A stretch of DNA of 64,000 nt from contig JAMJFZ010004061.1 in assembly GCA_026225945.1 (NCBI GenBank), forward strand, positions 22,861,501 through 22,925,500, read 5' to 3'. Origin of the DNA: Cricetomys ansorgei (Eukaryota > Chordata > Mammalia > Rodentia > Nesomyidae). The notes beneath the pieces were generated by a model. That model was not told the origin of the DNA, did not search any database, and saw only the letters and a program-made list of their open reading frames with translations. The position numbers and the translations under genes were made by a program. Positions 11,582 to 22,241 of the stretch are shown here, piece after piece (position 1 is the stretch's first letter; each line of letters begins with the position of its first letter).

Positions 11582-11850
11582 CTGCTATGATGTGAATGTC
11601 TCCACCCCAAATTCATAAGCTGAAATCTTGATATGACTGTGATAGTATAAGATAATGCCTCCAGAGGGTGATAATGTCATACAAGAGCAGAGTCCACATG
11701 AATTGAATTCGTATCCGTATGAAAGAGGATTAAGAGGGAGCCTCCTAGGATCTTCCACCATATGAGGACACAATAAAAGCTGCTGTGTACAAGCCAGAAA
11801 GCAGGACCTCAAAAGACACTGAATCCTCTGATGCAGTCATTAATTTACCA
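11582..11850 (+). mobile_element. MaLR LTR (MLT1-class), 5' part
   Basis: It starts with 'tgctatgatgtgaatgtctc' and continues with 'aaattcataagctgaaatc', 'cttccaccatatgaggacac' and 'agacactgaatcctctga'. These occur in the order seen in MLT1/MST LTRs of the ERVL-MaLR group. The 3' end of the LTR is missing or unrecognisable, and an L1 3'UTR follows. No internal viral sequence is present. Divergence is high, so this is an old, inactive copy. Confidence 0.8.
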
Positions 11851-11894
11851 AGAATTCTTTGCTCGGCGTTAAATGGGACATGTATATCATCCCT

Positions 11895-12445
11895 CCCATC
11901 ACGTGAAGAGCATCAGGGAAGAAGGAACAGGAAGAACATAAAAGCCAGAGGATGGGGAGGAGTGCTATAAAATTCTGCCTTCTGGACATGACTGTACTCA
12001 TGACTCGTGTGCTCATGAGTCATGCGTACTGTCCTCATGTCCTCACAACACCTGTGGTGACCTGTATGAGACTAGCAGAGTCCATCACCATTCTGTCATT
12101 GATAATGGGAGTGGTCACGAGGCCACATACACCTCTGAGGTGCTATAGGCAGTAAATGAATACTAGGGGAGGATGAGTCATTTTTCCTCAGGGATCTACT
12201 TACTAGCAAGGTGCCCATGATAACCATCTACCCTCACTCATACAAGTAATTCTAACTAAACTCAACTGGTCATAGAACACACCCAAAATAAAAGACGAGA
12301 AAATGCGAGGGGACTTGTTGGGAAGAGAAGAGTTTCAGTGGAATAGGATGGAGATGACAGAGGGAATTAGGGCAAAAATGACTCAAACATATAACACACA
12401 TCTACATCTCTGAAACTGTCAGAAAATAAAGATCACTGAAACCCT
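11895..12445 (+). mobile_element. LINE-1 3'UTR (rodent type)
   Basis: The order of motifs matches a rodent L1 3'UTR: 'agaacataaaagccagagg', 'ccttctggacatgac', 'caaggtgcccatg', 'acaagtaattctaactaaac', 'aggggacttgttggg', and a terminal stretch ending 'actgtcagaaaataaag'. ORF2 is absent, so it is a short 5'-truncated copy. The frames at 11785-11970 and 11952-12155 lie wholly or partly in it and are not genes. Confidence 0.75.
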
Positions 12446-12790
12446 GACTTTTAAAAATGATGCCCCAATTTACACTATTTTGATAAAGTAACTCAGGAAA
12501 ACAAAAGGAATTGACCTAAGGACAAGTAGATAGGACTTGTCTGAAAAAAAAAAAATCTGAATCCTGGCTTTCTCATCTTGAATCTGGATGCTCCTGGTAA
12601 AATGAAGACTTAGAATAGCAAACATACATCTACTCTTATTTAACCTAGAATGTATTCAGTGTCAAAATGCTAACCACGCTTGCTTTTCTTAATGAAGAAA
12701 ATGTATTATTCGTAGGATGCCAGGAATTCATGATCCACACAGCTGGGTCATCCTGCTTAATTCTATTCTACCTCCCAAACAATTTGAAAA

Positions 12791-12795
<5 letters not shown>
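12446..12795. other. unassigned sequence
   Basis: Nothing named here apart from a 12-nt A run near 12544-12555. Confidence 0.45.
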
Positions 12796-12829
<34 letters not shown>

Positions 12830-12832
12830 GCG
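12796..12832. repeat. (AC)16 microsatellite with GCGCG end
   Basis: Perfect AC run 12796-12827 ending in GCGCG, a purine-pyrimidine alternation that could favour Z-DNA. Open frames of 60 and 64 codons read through it. Confidence 0.95.
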
Positions 12833-13879
12833 AAACTATCTACAATTCTGTACTAACCTAGAAACACCCGAATTAGCGGCAATAAGTGATATCAGATGAC
12901 AGTAACCACACAGGGTTTCCCATATTTCTGATGCACCTGGAACTGAGATTATTTAGGTTGGAATTTACCCACAGTCACATATTTACCTTCTTATAATAAG
13001 AATGAAAAACAGCCCATTAAGATATTGAAATTGTTTTAAACAAAATAGGTATTTGAGTATTTTCTACTTCGTTCTATTTTCTTATACGCCCTCACAGAAT
13101 TTGAGATATTGAAGAATAAAATAGCAAAGTTCTATTGACTGAAAAGAACACAAAAAAAGTATTTTTGCTTTTCAAAAGCCTTTCAGGGTACTAAGAAACG
13201 CTTTTCTTTGTTTAGCTGTTTAGTAATTTTAGCCTATCTGTGATTTGTTTCAGTTAGTGTAGGATTATTGAGTATAGGAACACAGTCCCTGAGCCCAGGA
13301 AGAGGGTACATATGAACAATTATAAATTCTAAGCTATGCTAAATATCACAGAAGACCAGAAGGTGAGGAAGGGCGGAAGAATGTGAATGAGCTGTTTTCA
13401 ACTGTTAACTCCAAAACAACATTTTATGAGGCTTAATATATAATACCTGAATCGAGTACCAGTGACAATAGTGACTCACATCATGGGGCTCAATGAACCT
13501 TTACATTAAAGTCATTCCAGTTAAGGGGGATGCGAGTACATTAACTCACAGGTTTTTTGGTGCTTCTCAGTAAGCGTGGATACTATGAAATCCTGGGAAC
13601 TGCAAAAATGCATGAATAGGAAAGAACCATCTATTCCAGTTTCCTAAATAATGATATTTGAGTATTGATTTCAGACCGTTGTAAATACAAATACAAACTT
13701 GTTCATTATGAAAAATTCATGAACTAAAGTCAGAACCTGTTCTCAGGCTGTTAAGTGGCCTAAATGCCTAGGCTTACACCATTCTTTAAAGATTAAGGTC
13801 AAAGGGTGCTTGTAATGAGCTTTGCAAAGGACTGGAAGTGTAACAGGAGCTGCAGGATAGGTAAAAAAAAGTAACATGT
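12833..13879. other. unassigned sequence
   Basis: AT-rich, without a gene or a repeat I can name. Confidence 0.45.
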
Positions 13880-14345
13880 GGCCTAGAGTGCATACGGTTT
13901 GATGTGATAAGAGTACGTGTGACACAGGCAATAGACAATAGAAAATAATGTGAACAGGAGCGGTCCATAACCAGCCAATCAAATTATGTTGAACAGGTGT
14001 GGCCAAGACTGCACCTCCAAGAAATGTATAAAAGCGAGAAATTTGAACTGCAAGTCAGAGCATGCTGAGATGACCCTCTGAAGACTCCGCCTCTCTGCCA
14101 GACCAGATCTAAAACAGAGGAGCCTAGCACCTGACTAGGCTGAGGCCAGCCCAGGATAAAGAGGGAAATGTCACGCCTCACAAAATGACCTGCAGGGAAG
14201 ACCAACTCGTGCCGCATACAGGATGGGTACCATGAATGTCTAGATATGTGTGTTTTGGACATCCCGTAGTGGATGCTCCTTTTTGTGTGTATTGGACTTG
14301 GATATTGTTTGATGTACAAGTAAAAACTTCATAACCAAGACCATT
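13880..14345 (+). mobile_element. possible LTR with promoter signals
   Basis: A CCAAT motif (agccaatcaaat, 13973-13984) is followed about 45 bp later by a TATA box (tataaaag, 14027-14034). The next 200 bp is richer in G+C than its surroundings, then a T/G-rich stretch and an AGTAAA polyadenylation-like signal near 14319-14325 follow. This arrangement suits an ERV LTR. No family is recognised, and a solitary cellular promoter is the alternative. Edges are uncertain. Confidence 0.35.
14027..14034 (+). promoter_or_regulatory. TATA box (tataaaag)
   Basis: Strong TATA match with an upstream CCAAT box on the same strand at typical spacing. No coding sequence follows, so it more likely belongs to an LTR than to a gene. 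Confidence 0.35.
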
Positions 14346-14744
14346 GGCTCATGAGCTTTGATTGCCATTGGATAACTGGCATACGTACTTGATTTGCCCC
14401 TGCACATAGGCAAGAGGGCTGGTAACAGTGCTCCAGGGAAAGGAGCATCCTAAAGACCATTTACATGATGCACAATTCTGCGATCACAGAACCTACTGCT
14501 TGTTTTCTCTGTAACATCACTCTTCTACCCCTTCCATAGAGTTCTCAATGGATTAGGAAAACTCCTTTAGCCCTGGTTACTGAAACTCTTAGCACCCTTC
14601 ACATCAGACACTGCCCATCTCTTATATATTCCCAATAGCATCCCAGTGACTCAAAGCAGCAAGTCATTATTGGCTTACCACATGGTATGTGCAATCCAAG
14701 GACAAATGAAGAAGTAAAGTTTCTTATTCTGAGGAAGATTTTCT
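14346..14744. other. unassigned sequence
   Basis: No gene or nameable repeat. It may be a continuation of the LTR-like block. Confidence 0.4.
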
Positions 14745-15042
14745 GGGGTTGTGGAGGTGGCTCAGAGGATAAAGTGCTTATGGTACACTGTGAAGACAGC
14801 AGTCCAGCTATGAGCAACCACAATGCCTGGTGAGCAGTGTCCTACATCTACAACTCAAGCTTTGGATGGGGAGACTGGGACTCCTGAGAGAGGGGAAAGC
14901 GGGGGGAGGGAGATGACTAGCTTGACTAGCTGATTTGGTGAATTCTGAATTCAAGTTAGAGACCTGTGTACACATAAGGTGGAATGTCATATAGGAAGCT
15001 ACCTGACACCCTTGCCCTCCATATGTGCACACATCACACATG

Positions 15043-15076
<34 letters not shown>

Positions 15077-15087
15077 CGCACGTAAAA
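14745..15087 (+). mobile_element. RSINE1/B4-class SINE
   Basis: The head 'gtggctcagaggataaagtg' is tRNA-like. The middle is B1-like and diverged. The end reads 'gagacctgtgtacac', 'ataaggtggaatg' and 'ccctccatatgtgcacac', followed by a CA-rich tail. This is the usual order for RSINE1-like elements. It is an old copy. Confidence 0.62.
15043..15069. repeat. (CA)n in the SINE tail
   Basis: About 13 CA units, continuing imperfectly to 15083. This is an expansion of the natural CA-rich end of the SINE. Confidence 0.9.
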
Positions 15088-17440
15088 CATTTTCTAACTT
15101 AGGGAACAGTGGTAGAGAGATATAAAGGGCACAGAGAAAAACACATGTACCCATTACATACTCTCACTCCTAAAGTGGGAATGTACATTGGTGATATAAG
15201 CAAAATGCTATTATCAAATAACAAAACAAGTAAATAAAAGTAAAGTGTTCAACTTTTAGGATGCTAGAAATGTGACTTAGAAGAAAAATACAGACTTCCA
15301 ACGACACAGAACTTTTCCTAAGAAAGGATAAAGGACAAAGTTCTGAAAAGGGGAAGCAATCAAGGAACTATGAGGACATGGTGAGGTTGGAAGATACAGT
15401 GGAAATGGTACATAGCCAGGCATATTAGGTACACACAAACTATTTTTGAATGAATGATTCTGAATGAAAGATGTAAAGCTGTTGGAGGTGTAGTACACGT
15501 AGAGGTAGTTTTGGATGAACAGGGAAGAGCTTGGAGATCTGTTCTGCCAGACTATACCAGGAAGGCACTGGGAGTCACAAGTTATATAAAGAGGAAGAAT
15601 CCAGGTCTGCATTTAAAATGAGGGGGGAGGGGCATGGGAAGAGACTGAATAGGACAGATTAGTGTGAGAAATTACACCAATAGTTCAGATTAACGTGGCA
15701 CATGAATGAAACAGAGCAATGGGGGCACCAAAAGAAAGTGGAAGCAGAAGGGAAGTGTGAAGTTTAATCGCCAAGGGTCTGGGAGTGATAGAGGAAGGGA
15801 AATTAAGAACTTGCCTGCTTTAGAATCACTGAGTTCATAAGATGTGTTTACTGAGATGAAGATGGAGACCCCACTGCAGCAGGGGAGGTGTCCTTGTATT
15901 CAAATAGTGGAGCCTGTGCTCACACCAGGAAGGACTTGAGACCACCCAGGGAGAGGAAAACCACAGTACCAGCTTCACAGAACCACCTTGTCATGCCAAT
16001 CAAAAGTCCCGCATTTCCAATATAGGAGTAAAAATATCTATGCCAACTGAAATCGGGGAAGGGCATTAAAACCTGCTAACAAATGAGACTAGGAGGTCAT
16101 TGTTTTACAAAATAAAACTGGAAAAAAAATCATTTGCTGTTCCTCATGTGTCCTTTATGTCACTTGAGAACATTATAATGAGCCAATGTTATTTTTAATC
16201 TTAAAAATGAAAGATTAAAAAGTAATTAAAAATATATTCACAGTTCAAAAGAACCTGACTCAATCTCAGGAAGATTTACAATATAAAAAGAATGTCCTTG
16301 AAGATGCTTCCTTTTGGTCATTGCATAAAATATGCCTAATTTAATTTATTTATTCTTTAATGTTACTACAAAATTTGAAAGAGAAAAAAATTCAATTTTA
16401 AGTTTTTTTTCTTTTCTTGTTATTGAGTGAAACTTTAAAGACATTCACATTTCCTATACACGTGCTGTGTTTGTTCTTTCCTTTAAAAGAATAAAAAGAA
16501 ACCACCTTTATGCACCCACATATTAAAATTCAATGGCTTAATATATAATGCCATCCAAGTCTGGTATCTAACTTTGAAAAAGCAAACTCAATTTCTGCAT
16601 TAGTAATTCATCAGAAGCCATCCCCATAAAGACCTTTCCATACAAATTGTATATCAAATTAAATATACAGAGACACCTTGGGTATGCGGCATCAGAAACA
16701 GCTGCCTTCCAACTATCCATCCCTAAGCTCATCAGTGGCAAAGGTCATAAAATAGTATTTGAGAAGAGTCCAAGTTATTCACAATTGCCTGCCTATGCCT
16801 AGTTTATGGGGAAAGGATTTCATTCTCTGTGGTACAGACCTGAGTCTTTTTATATGCACAGGCCATTCATTATACTTTATTAGTATTCATTTTCATGCTT
16901 ATTAAAGAAACAAAAGTTCAAAGTAGGAAAATTATAAAATATCAAAAGTGTTAAGAAAATTGAAAGTACCAACACAAAGAGAAGAGAAGCCGGTGGTCCC
17001 CAGCAATGCTCACAGCTGGAATGCCAGCTTCCTGAGGGGCATGATCACTAGTGAACACCCATGGCAGGAAGGAACAGAAAAGCATAAGACATAGAGTGAG
17101 ACAAGGCCACTAGAGAGCTTTGTCTGAATACAAAGGATGACAGGGCCACTGTGCCACACCCACTCTGGCCAAAGTCCACCCCATTCCTCCCTATCTCTCG
17201 CAACTCCATCCTCACCCTTGTCTACTCTCTTAGTAGTAGGTTTAAGTTTTATTTAGATACTCATTTATATATAATACTTCTCATTTTCTTCTAGCATCCA
17301 ATCAAGGGTGAATTTCTGCTTCCCTGTTCCCTTCAGAATCTTCTAGACAGAGCTCCTACCCACAAAAACAGTTCCTTTCTAATCCCTTCTTACGACAATG
17401 TGATTCTCCAGGATATAACTGATCAACTACAAACATGTTC
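15088..17440. other. 2.3 kb of single-copy-looking sequence
   Basis: No gene, RNA or nameable repeat is seen. The 111-codon antisense frame at 15277-15612 has no domain. About 16100-16650 is strongly AT-rich. A purine-rich stretch lies at 15600-15900. Confidence 0.4.
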
Positions 17441-17576
17441 CTCAGTGGTCCAGAGGTGAGGAAGCTGACATGCTCTCAGTGGTTCAGGGGTGGGGAGCCC
17501 AACATGTCCTCAGTGGTCCAGGGGTGAAGATGCTGACATATTCTCAGTGGTCCAGGGGTAGGGGGGCTGTAATGGT
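17441..17576. repeat. 34-bp tandem repeat, 4 units
   Basis: Four head-to-tail units start at 17441, 17475, 17509 and 17543, each opening with 'ctcagtggt(c/t)cag(a/g)ggt'. The first three are exactly 34 bp. The last loses similarity near its end. It is a small minisatellite. Confidence 0.93.
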
Positions 17577-17639
17577 GATAGCATTATCCTCATATTCTGG
17601 GATTCCTTCTTCCTTTGCACAGTGATATGGATAAGAATG

Positions 17640-17800
17640 AAGAGAACTAGCCTTTACTTGATGATTAACAATTTCCCTTTCACAATTCCAAATACTTTCC
17701 TAATATTATTGAAAACCAGCCCTACCTTGATCCTATGAAATGGGTATTATCAGCTCAGTTTGAAAGACAAGGAACAGAAATATAAAGACAAAGCCTGTTT
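17640..17800 (-). mobile_element. MIR SINE remnant
   Basis: The plus strand resembles reverse-complemented MIR: 'ttgatcctatgaaatgggta', 'ttatcagctcagtttgaaag' and 'caaggaacagaaatataaag'. Strongly diverged. Confidence 0.52.
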
Positions 17801-18101
17801 TTAACTGAAGGTTCCAGGCCATGGCAATACTAACATGATGAACAGGATAAAGTTTTGTTGTGAGGGATTATTTTGTGCACTGTGGGAGATGGGTGGGCAC
17901 CCTTCACATCAACTATAGTGCTGGGCATCCCCTGTACAGTCTCTGTTGTGAGACCAAAAGGTGACTCCAAACAGTTTAAATGTACCTTGGGGAAAATTTA
18001 TCAACCTCTAAGAGACACTGTTTTTAAAGGATTGGTATTACTTCTTTTTAAAGTTTGAAATATGTCTATGCAATTATTAATAAATGCTTGAAGCTTTCGA
18101 A
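17801..18101. other. unassigned sequence
   Basis: A 61-codon plus-strand frame (17873-18058) has no domain. Nothing else is seen. Confidence 0.4.
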
Positions 18102-18224
18102 ATGTCTCATTATGTAGCCCAGGCTGGCCTGGCTATAAAGATCACACTACTCTTGAACTCCCTATATCTCTGCTTCCACCTATTGAATGCTGATATTAGA
18201 GAGATGTACACCACACTGGGAAAG
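18102..18224 (-). mobile_element. B1 SINE, old copy
   Basis: The plus strand reads 'tctcattatgtagcccaggc' and 'tggcctggctataaagatc', then 'ctctgcttccacctattgaa' and 'gatgtacaccac'. This is the reverse complement of B1 from its right to its left end, with many substitutions. Confidence 0.65.
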
Positions 18225-18269
18225 AAAAACAAAAAATTTTGTAAGCATGAATTTTAATAAGGACAAAAT

Positions 18270-18465
18270 GCACATACTCCAATTTATTAAGCATTTCCCA
18301 TTGGGAAATCTTTCCTATGTTTTCAATTCTTGCTGTTGTAAACAATCCCATAAGAAATATCTTTCCGCATAGATCATTTTTTGTTTTTCTGACTTTGTTC
18401 CTTAGATGCAATTGTTAGAGAAAGGAATCACTGAGCCATAGGATATCTTTACATTTCAGAAACCA
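18270..18465 (-). mobile_element. old LINE-1 fragment
   Basis: The reverse strand resembles the ORF2 C-terminal region of ancient mammalian L1. Plus-strand cues are 'tgctgttgtaaacaatcc' and 'aatcactgagccataggata'. Divergence is too great for subfamily assignment. Confidence 0.42.
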
Positions 18466-18728
18466 GTGTTTTTATCCTTTATTTTGACTTTATTCATCAA
18501 CTTGTTCCACTAATACAGTTAAAGACGACATGTCACCCTGTTGTAGAAGTTTATTTTTAGATGTGTTTAAAATAATTGTTTTATGCACTGTTTGGGGAAG
18601 GGCTACCTAGGCCTTAGCATTTGGTATTCAGAGGTAGAAGGCTGCTCTGATTGTGTATTTTGACAAGGCCTTTACTAGCTGGAGATGAAGCATGACAGAG
18701 TTCGACCTGAAATTGGGCCTTACCATCT
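18466..18728. other. unassigned sequence
   Basis: Unique-looking lead-in to the minisatellite; nothing recognised. Confidence 0.4.
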
Positions 18729-18994
18729 AAACCCAGATACTGAGAAGGATCCCTGGCATCTTGCAAGCATCAGGGCATCCCATAGGCACCCTGACATCCC
18801 ACAGAGACTAGGTCAGCCCCCAGGCACCTGGTCATCCCTCAGGGAACCGGACCTCACACAGGCAACCAGTCACCTGGCAGTCACCAGTATTTCCCACAGC
18901 CACCAGTGCCACCCACAGGCAACCAGCTACCCCACAGGCACCTGGACATCCTGCAGGCAAAAGGACATCACACAAGCATCCAGATATCACACAG
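18729..18994. repeat. 19-bp minisatellite, 14 units in perfect register
   Basis: The interval divides into 14 consecutive 19-bp units (14 x 19 = 266 bp) with no insertion or deletion. An approximate consensus is gca(a/c)c(c/a)(a/t)g(g/a)acatcccacag. Most units keep a 'cacag' or 'cag' end, while the interior varies by substitution. The first two units are the most diverged. A 132-codon plus-strand frame (18685-19083) runs through the array because few units create stops. Nineteen is not a multiple of three, so the reading phase shifts each unit and a protein repeat is not implied. Confidence 0.93.
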
Positions 18995-19704
18995 GCTCTG
19001 TAGCCAGGCAATCTAGTCAAATCAAAGTGTTCCATGTCTCTATAGACAAGAGAAGACACTCAGCATCAGCCTGGGGCACATGAACATGCATCCACACATA
19101 CAACATAAAGAATTTTTGATACAGAATGAAGGAGGTTGAAACACATCCCTCCAAATTTATGTCTATAGAAACCCAGAACGCAAACTTCAAGGAAATAATG
19201 CCTTTGCTGATGTTATTATAGATGCCTCCCAATTAATACTGAAATGACATCCTGATCAACTCACTTAAGTGCAAAATGTTGCTGAATGCAATCAGTTCTT
19301 ATAACCTATGAATATCATAGCTTTCCTAATCACATAATCAGGAATAAACAAGGCCAATTTCATAACAAACTACTAAGTATCTCCTGTAATTTTCTGAACA
19401 GAATACTGAAGGTGTAACCAGTGGTTGCATGATAGTTCTCACTAATAGGCACAGCTCAAAGTATCCTGGACTGAATTAAAATTAGTTGCTGTTGGATAAA
19501 GATGATGTAGGGACAGGGACATTGGCTTCTGATTGGAAGCTACTGTCCAGTTTCTCAAGAGAATGTCATCCTATACATTAGTGGCCTGGAACAAGATCTA
19601 AATAGAAAATTCTAAGTGAAGATCTTCAGAATACATATGGCTCTTCATAAAGTTTTTAAAAAATCATAAAGTTCAACCATCTTAAGTTGGAAACTACCTG
19701 CAGT
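18995..19704. other. unassigned sequence beside the minisatellite
   Basis: One further weak unit may occupy 18995-19013. The rest is AT-rich with no nameable feature. Confidence 0.4.
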
Positions 19705-20045
19705 AAAGAAAACATGAGACTGGATTAGGGTGGCCATGATATAATAATCAGTGTCTGTATGAGAATAGGGAAGTTGTTTGTACATGGACAAAATGCCACA
19801 AAACTACAGAAATAGGAAGGGGGAGAATTTAAAAACAAAGATTAGAACTTTATTGTCACAAGCCACTGACAGGCAGGGAATAACAGTAGCCTGGAGGAAG
19901 CTAGCTAAGCTTCCTTCCTTGGAGCCTTTAAGAAGAGTGTAACCCTGCATGACCTAGAATTCTGTGTTCCAGAATCTAGAACCATCACAAAGTGCATCTC
20001 TTTTGTTTGAAGCCACTGTGTTGGGGTACTTTGCTCTGGCATGTA
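19705..20045 (+). mobile_element. MaLR LTR (MLT1-class), 3' part
   Basis: The early part, 'actggattagggtggcc', resembles the MLT1 middle. It is followed by 'cttccttggagcctttaag', and the end has 'tttgtttgaagccactgtg' and 'ttggggtactttgctctggc', the conserved MLT1 3' terminal area. No internal viral sequence. Ancient and inactive. Confidence 0.72.
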
Positions 20046-20262
20046 GATGAAATTAGCCTCTCACTACAAGGATGTAGCATTTATTTTCTTGATGGAAAGC
20101 AATGGACTAAAATTCAGAAGAAATTGTATTAGTCTTAGAAAATGTAAGTCAGCACCTGAAAGTGCTGTTTCCATCTTTCATTTCTTTGGCCTCAACTCAC
20201 TATGTAGCTAAAGATGATCTTGAATTTCTTTCATTAATGATGTATCTTTTCAATTATATACA

Positions 20263-20264
<2 letters not shown>
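20046..20264. other. unassigned sequence
   Basis: Short gap between the MLT1 LTR and the SINE cluster; nothing recognised. Confidence 0.4.

Positions 20265-20289
<25 letters not shown>
20265..20289. repeat. (TG)12 microsatellite
   Basis: Perfect TG run, followed by ACGCACGCACGCA. It joins the CA-type end of the adjacent antisense B3. Confidence 0.95.
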
Positions 20290-20291
<2 letters not shown>

Positions 20292-20296
<5 letters not shown>

Positions 20297-20476
20297 CGCA
20301 CGCACGCATATGTGTGCATGGGAGGATGTGCCCCAGTGGCCGGAAGACATTATCAGAACTCCTGAAATGGAGTTACAGGTAACATGATGCAACATGGTTG
20401 CACATAACTCATCACAAGTTCTCTGCAATAACAGAGAATGTTTAAGTTCTCTTAAAGCTGAGCTGTCTCTCTAGAT
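20292..20476 (-). mobile_element. B3 (B2-class) SINE
   Basis: Reverse-complement B3 cues on the plus strand: 'cctgaaatggagttacagg', then 'gttctcttaaagctgagctg' and 'tctctctag' at the element start. Moderately to heavily diverged. Confidence 0.7.
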
Positions 20477-20477
20477 C

Positions 20478-20640
20478 TCAACTTGAAGATCGAATCATCC
20501 TGCCTCTACCTCCCAACTCTAGGATTATTATAGGTATTCACCACCATGCCTGATTTTTGGGATGCCAGAGACAGAACCTAGGACTTTGTGCATGCCAGAT
20601 GAGCAGTCTACCAACTCTACAAATCCAGTTCCTACATATG
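20478..20640 (-). mobile_element. B4 SINE (ID + B1 composite)
   Basis: On the reverse strand an ID-like head is followed by a B1-like body. Plus-strand cues are 'cctgcctctacctcccaac', 'ggtattcaccaccatgcctg', then 'cctaggactttgtgcatgcc' and 'gtctaccaactctac'. The order matches a standard B4. Confidence 0.72.
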
Positions 20641-21037
20641 GGTTTTTGTTATTTTCCAAGAAATATCATTGATGTGTACACATTTTCTACCATTACTATT
20701 ATCATCATTAATTTAGTAAGAGAAGACAATCAAACAGATGGAGATAAAATATTTAGAATATTACCCAAATTTACATTTGTAAGTTTATAGTTTATTCCTT
20801 GTTTTGCAAAGGAGTTCTAAAGCTCCAATTATGAATTAACACAACTATAGCCATGGTTTATTAACTCCGCACTAACTCTAATCTATTGATAAGCTACACA
20901 GTCTTCAAAGGCCTCATTGTAGAGAGTAATTGAATTGCACAGGGGAAGGACTCATGAAACAAGTGTGAATTCTACAAAGCTTCTCTACAAATTCAGCTTG
21001 CCTTCATAAAAGCTCACCTATTCTGGTGTTAAAAGTC
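20641..21037. other. unassigned sequence
   Basis: AT-rich; nothing recognised. Confidence 0.4.
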
Positions 21038-21132
21038 TTTCCTTCCTTCCATCCTTCTTTCCCTCCTTCCTTCCTTCCTTCTTTCCTTCTTCTTTCCTTC
21101 TTTCTTCCTTTCTTGTTGTTGTTGTTATTATT
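21038..21132. repeat. polypyrimidine (CTTT/CCTT)n plus (GTT)n
   Basis: A run of about 75 bp of almost pure pyrimidine on the plus strand, followed by GTTGTTGTT. It lies directly at the poly(A) end of the adjacent antisense B1, so it most likely grew from that tail. Confidence 0.92.
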
Positions 21133-21135
21133 TTT

Positions 21136-21272
21136 TGAGACAGTTTCTCTGTTTAACCCTGGCTGTCCTGGAACTCATGCTGTAGACTAGACTGGCCTCA
21201 AACTCACAGAGATCGGCTTGCCTCTGACTCCTGTGTGCTTGGATTAAAGGTGTGCTGTACCACAGCCCAGCT
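21136..21272 (-). mobile_element. B1 SINE, near full length
   Basis: The plus strand opens with 'gagacagtttctctgttta' and runs through 'ctggctgtcctggaactcat', 'actggcctcaaactcacag' and 'ggattaaaggtgtgctg'. This is the complete reverse complement of a muroid B1 with its internal duplication. Divergence is moderate. Confidence 0.9.
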
Positions 21273-21284
21273 CTTTCTCTTTTT

Positions 21285-21472
21285 TTAGGTATATTACTTT
21301 TATTTATGTGTGTGTGGTATGTGTTTATATGTGGCTACACACACATGAGTTCTGGTGCCTAGAGTTGGAGTTGCACATAGTTGTGAACAGCTAGACATGG
21401 GTGCTAGGAATTGAACTCAGGTCCCCTGGAAGAGCAGCAAGAGCTTTAACCACTGAGCCATCACTCCAGACC
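21285..21472 (-). mobile_element. B3 (B2-class) SINE
   Basis: The plus strand has 'ggtgctaggaattgaactc', 'ggtcccctggaagagcagc' and 'aaccactgagccatcactcc', the reverse complement of a B3 head. The 'gtcagaagagg' block is missing, suggesting a small internal deletion. Confidence 0.85.
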
Positions 21473-21959
21473 CTCTTTTGCCAAATACTTCTCAATATTT
21501 CTACATATACATTTGATTTCTTATAATTGTGAAAATTGAGAACTAAAATGAAATTAAATTCAATCCCTACCTTTTATTCAAAGAAAAGCTCAGAACCAGG
21601 ACCAGAACACCAAGACTGGGCTACTAAACCCATGTAGAAAATGGCCATACTGGTAGAAATCTTCTAGTCTCCATTCTGATAGTCTCCTTTGTCTTCATTG
21701 AATTTCTGCCTGCTTTACATTTTCATCTTCGAGGGTCATTGGGAAGATCTTCTAGGTCAAAGACCATATCTTTGTTCCCATCATCCCTGAGCCTCTTCCT
21801 TACTAAGCATTCAGTGTCTGAAGTGTAACGTAAATATGGAAGAGAGGAAACAGTCGCAATGAGGCATGAGTAAGAAGTCTTTTTCTTTGTTGCTACAGTT
21901 TGTCTCCCAAGTGGCTCCAAGAGATGGGTGTATGTGTGAGAGTCTTGCTGCTCAGCTTG
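21473..21959. other. unassigned sequence
   Basis: Nothing recognised apart from a short antisense frame (21723-21920) without a domain. Confidence 0.4.
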
Positions 21960-22241
21960 GTAGGAAGTCCTGGGTCATCGTGGCATGTTCCCAAAAACGA
22001 TTATGGGTCACTGATGCCTTTCTTTTTATATATACTTGCTAGCTTTCATTGATGGAGCATCTTGGCTCATCAACCATTCTTTACGATGGTATTCTACTTC
22101 ACCCCAGGCCTAAAGCACCAGGGCTAAATGACCCTAAATTTAAATCTCTGACATTATAAGCAAAAAAAATAAACCTTTTCTCTTTGTAAGATGATGGTCT
22201 TTAAATTTTCTTACAGTAACAGAATAATGACTGATACAGTG
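21960..22241 (+). mobile_element. MaLR-type LTR, 3' part
   Basis: The 3' end reads 'aataaaccttttctctttg' and 'cttacagtaacagaataatg' followed by 'actgatacag'. This is the conserved terminal pattern of MaLR LTRs: a polyadenylation signal, then a 'cagtaacagaa...actgata' end. The 5' boundary is uncertain. Confidence 0.6.

Noticed and set aside
18685..19083. 132-codon frame that could suggest a repetitive protein
   Set aside because: It is produced by the 19-bp minisatellite. The unit is not a multiple of three, so no consistent peptide repeat results.
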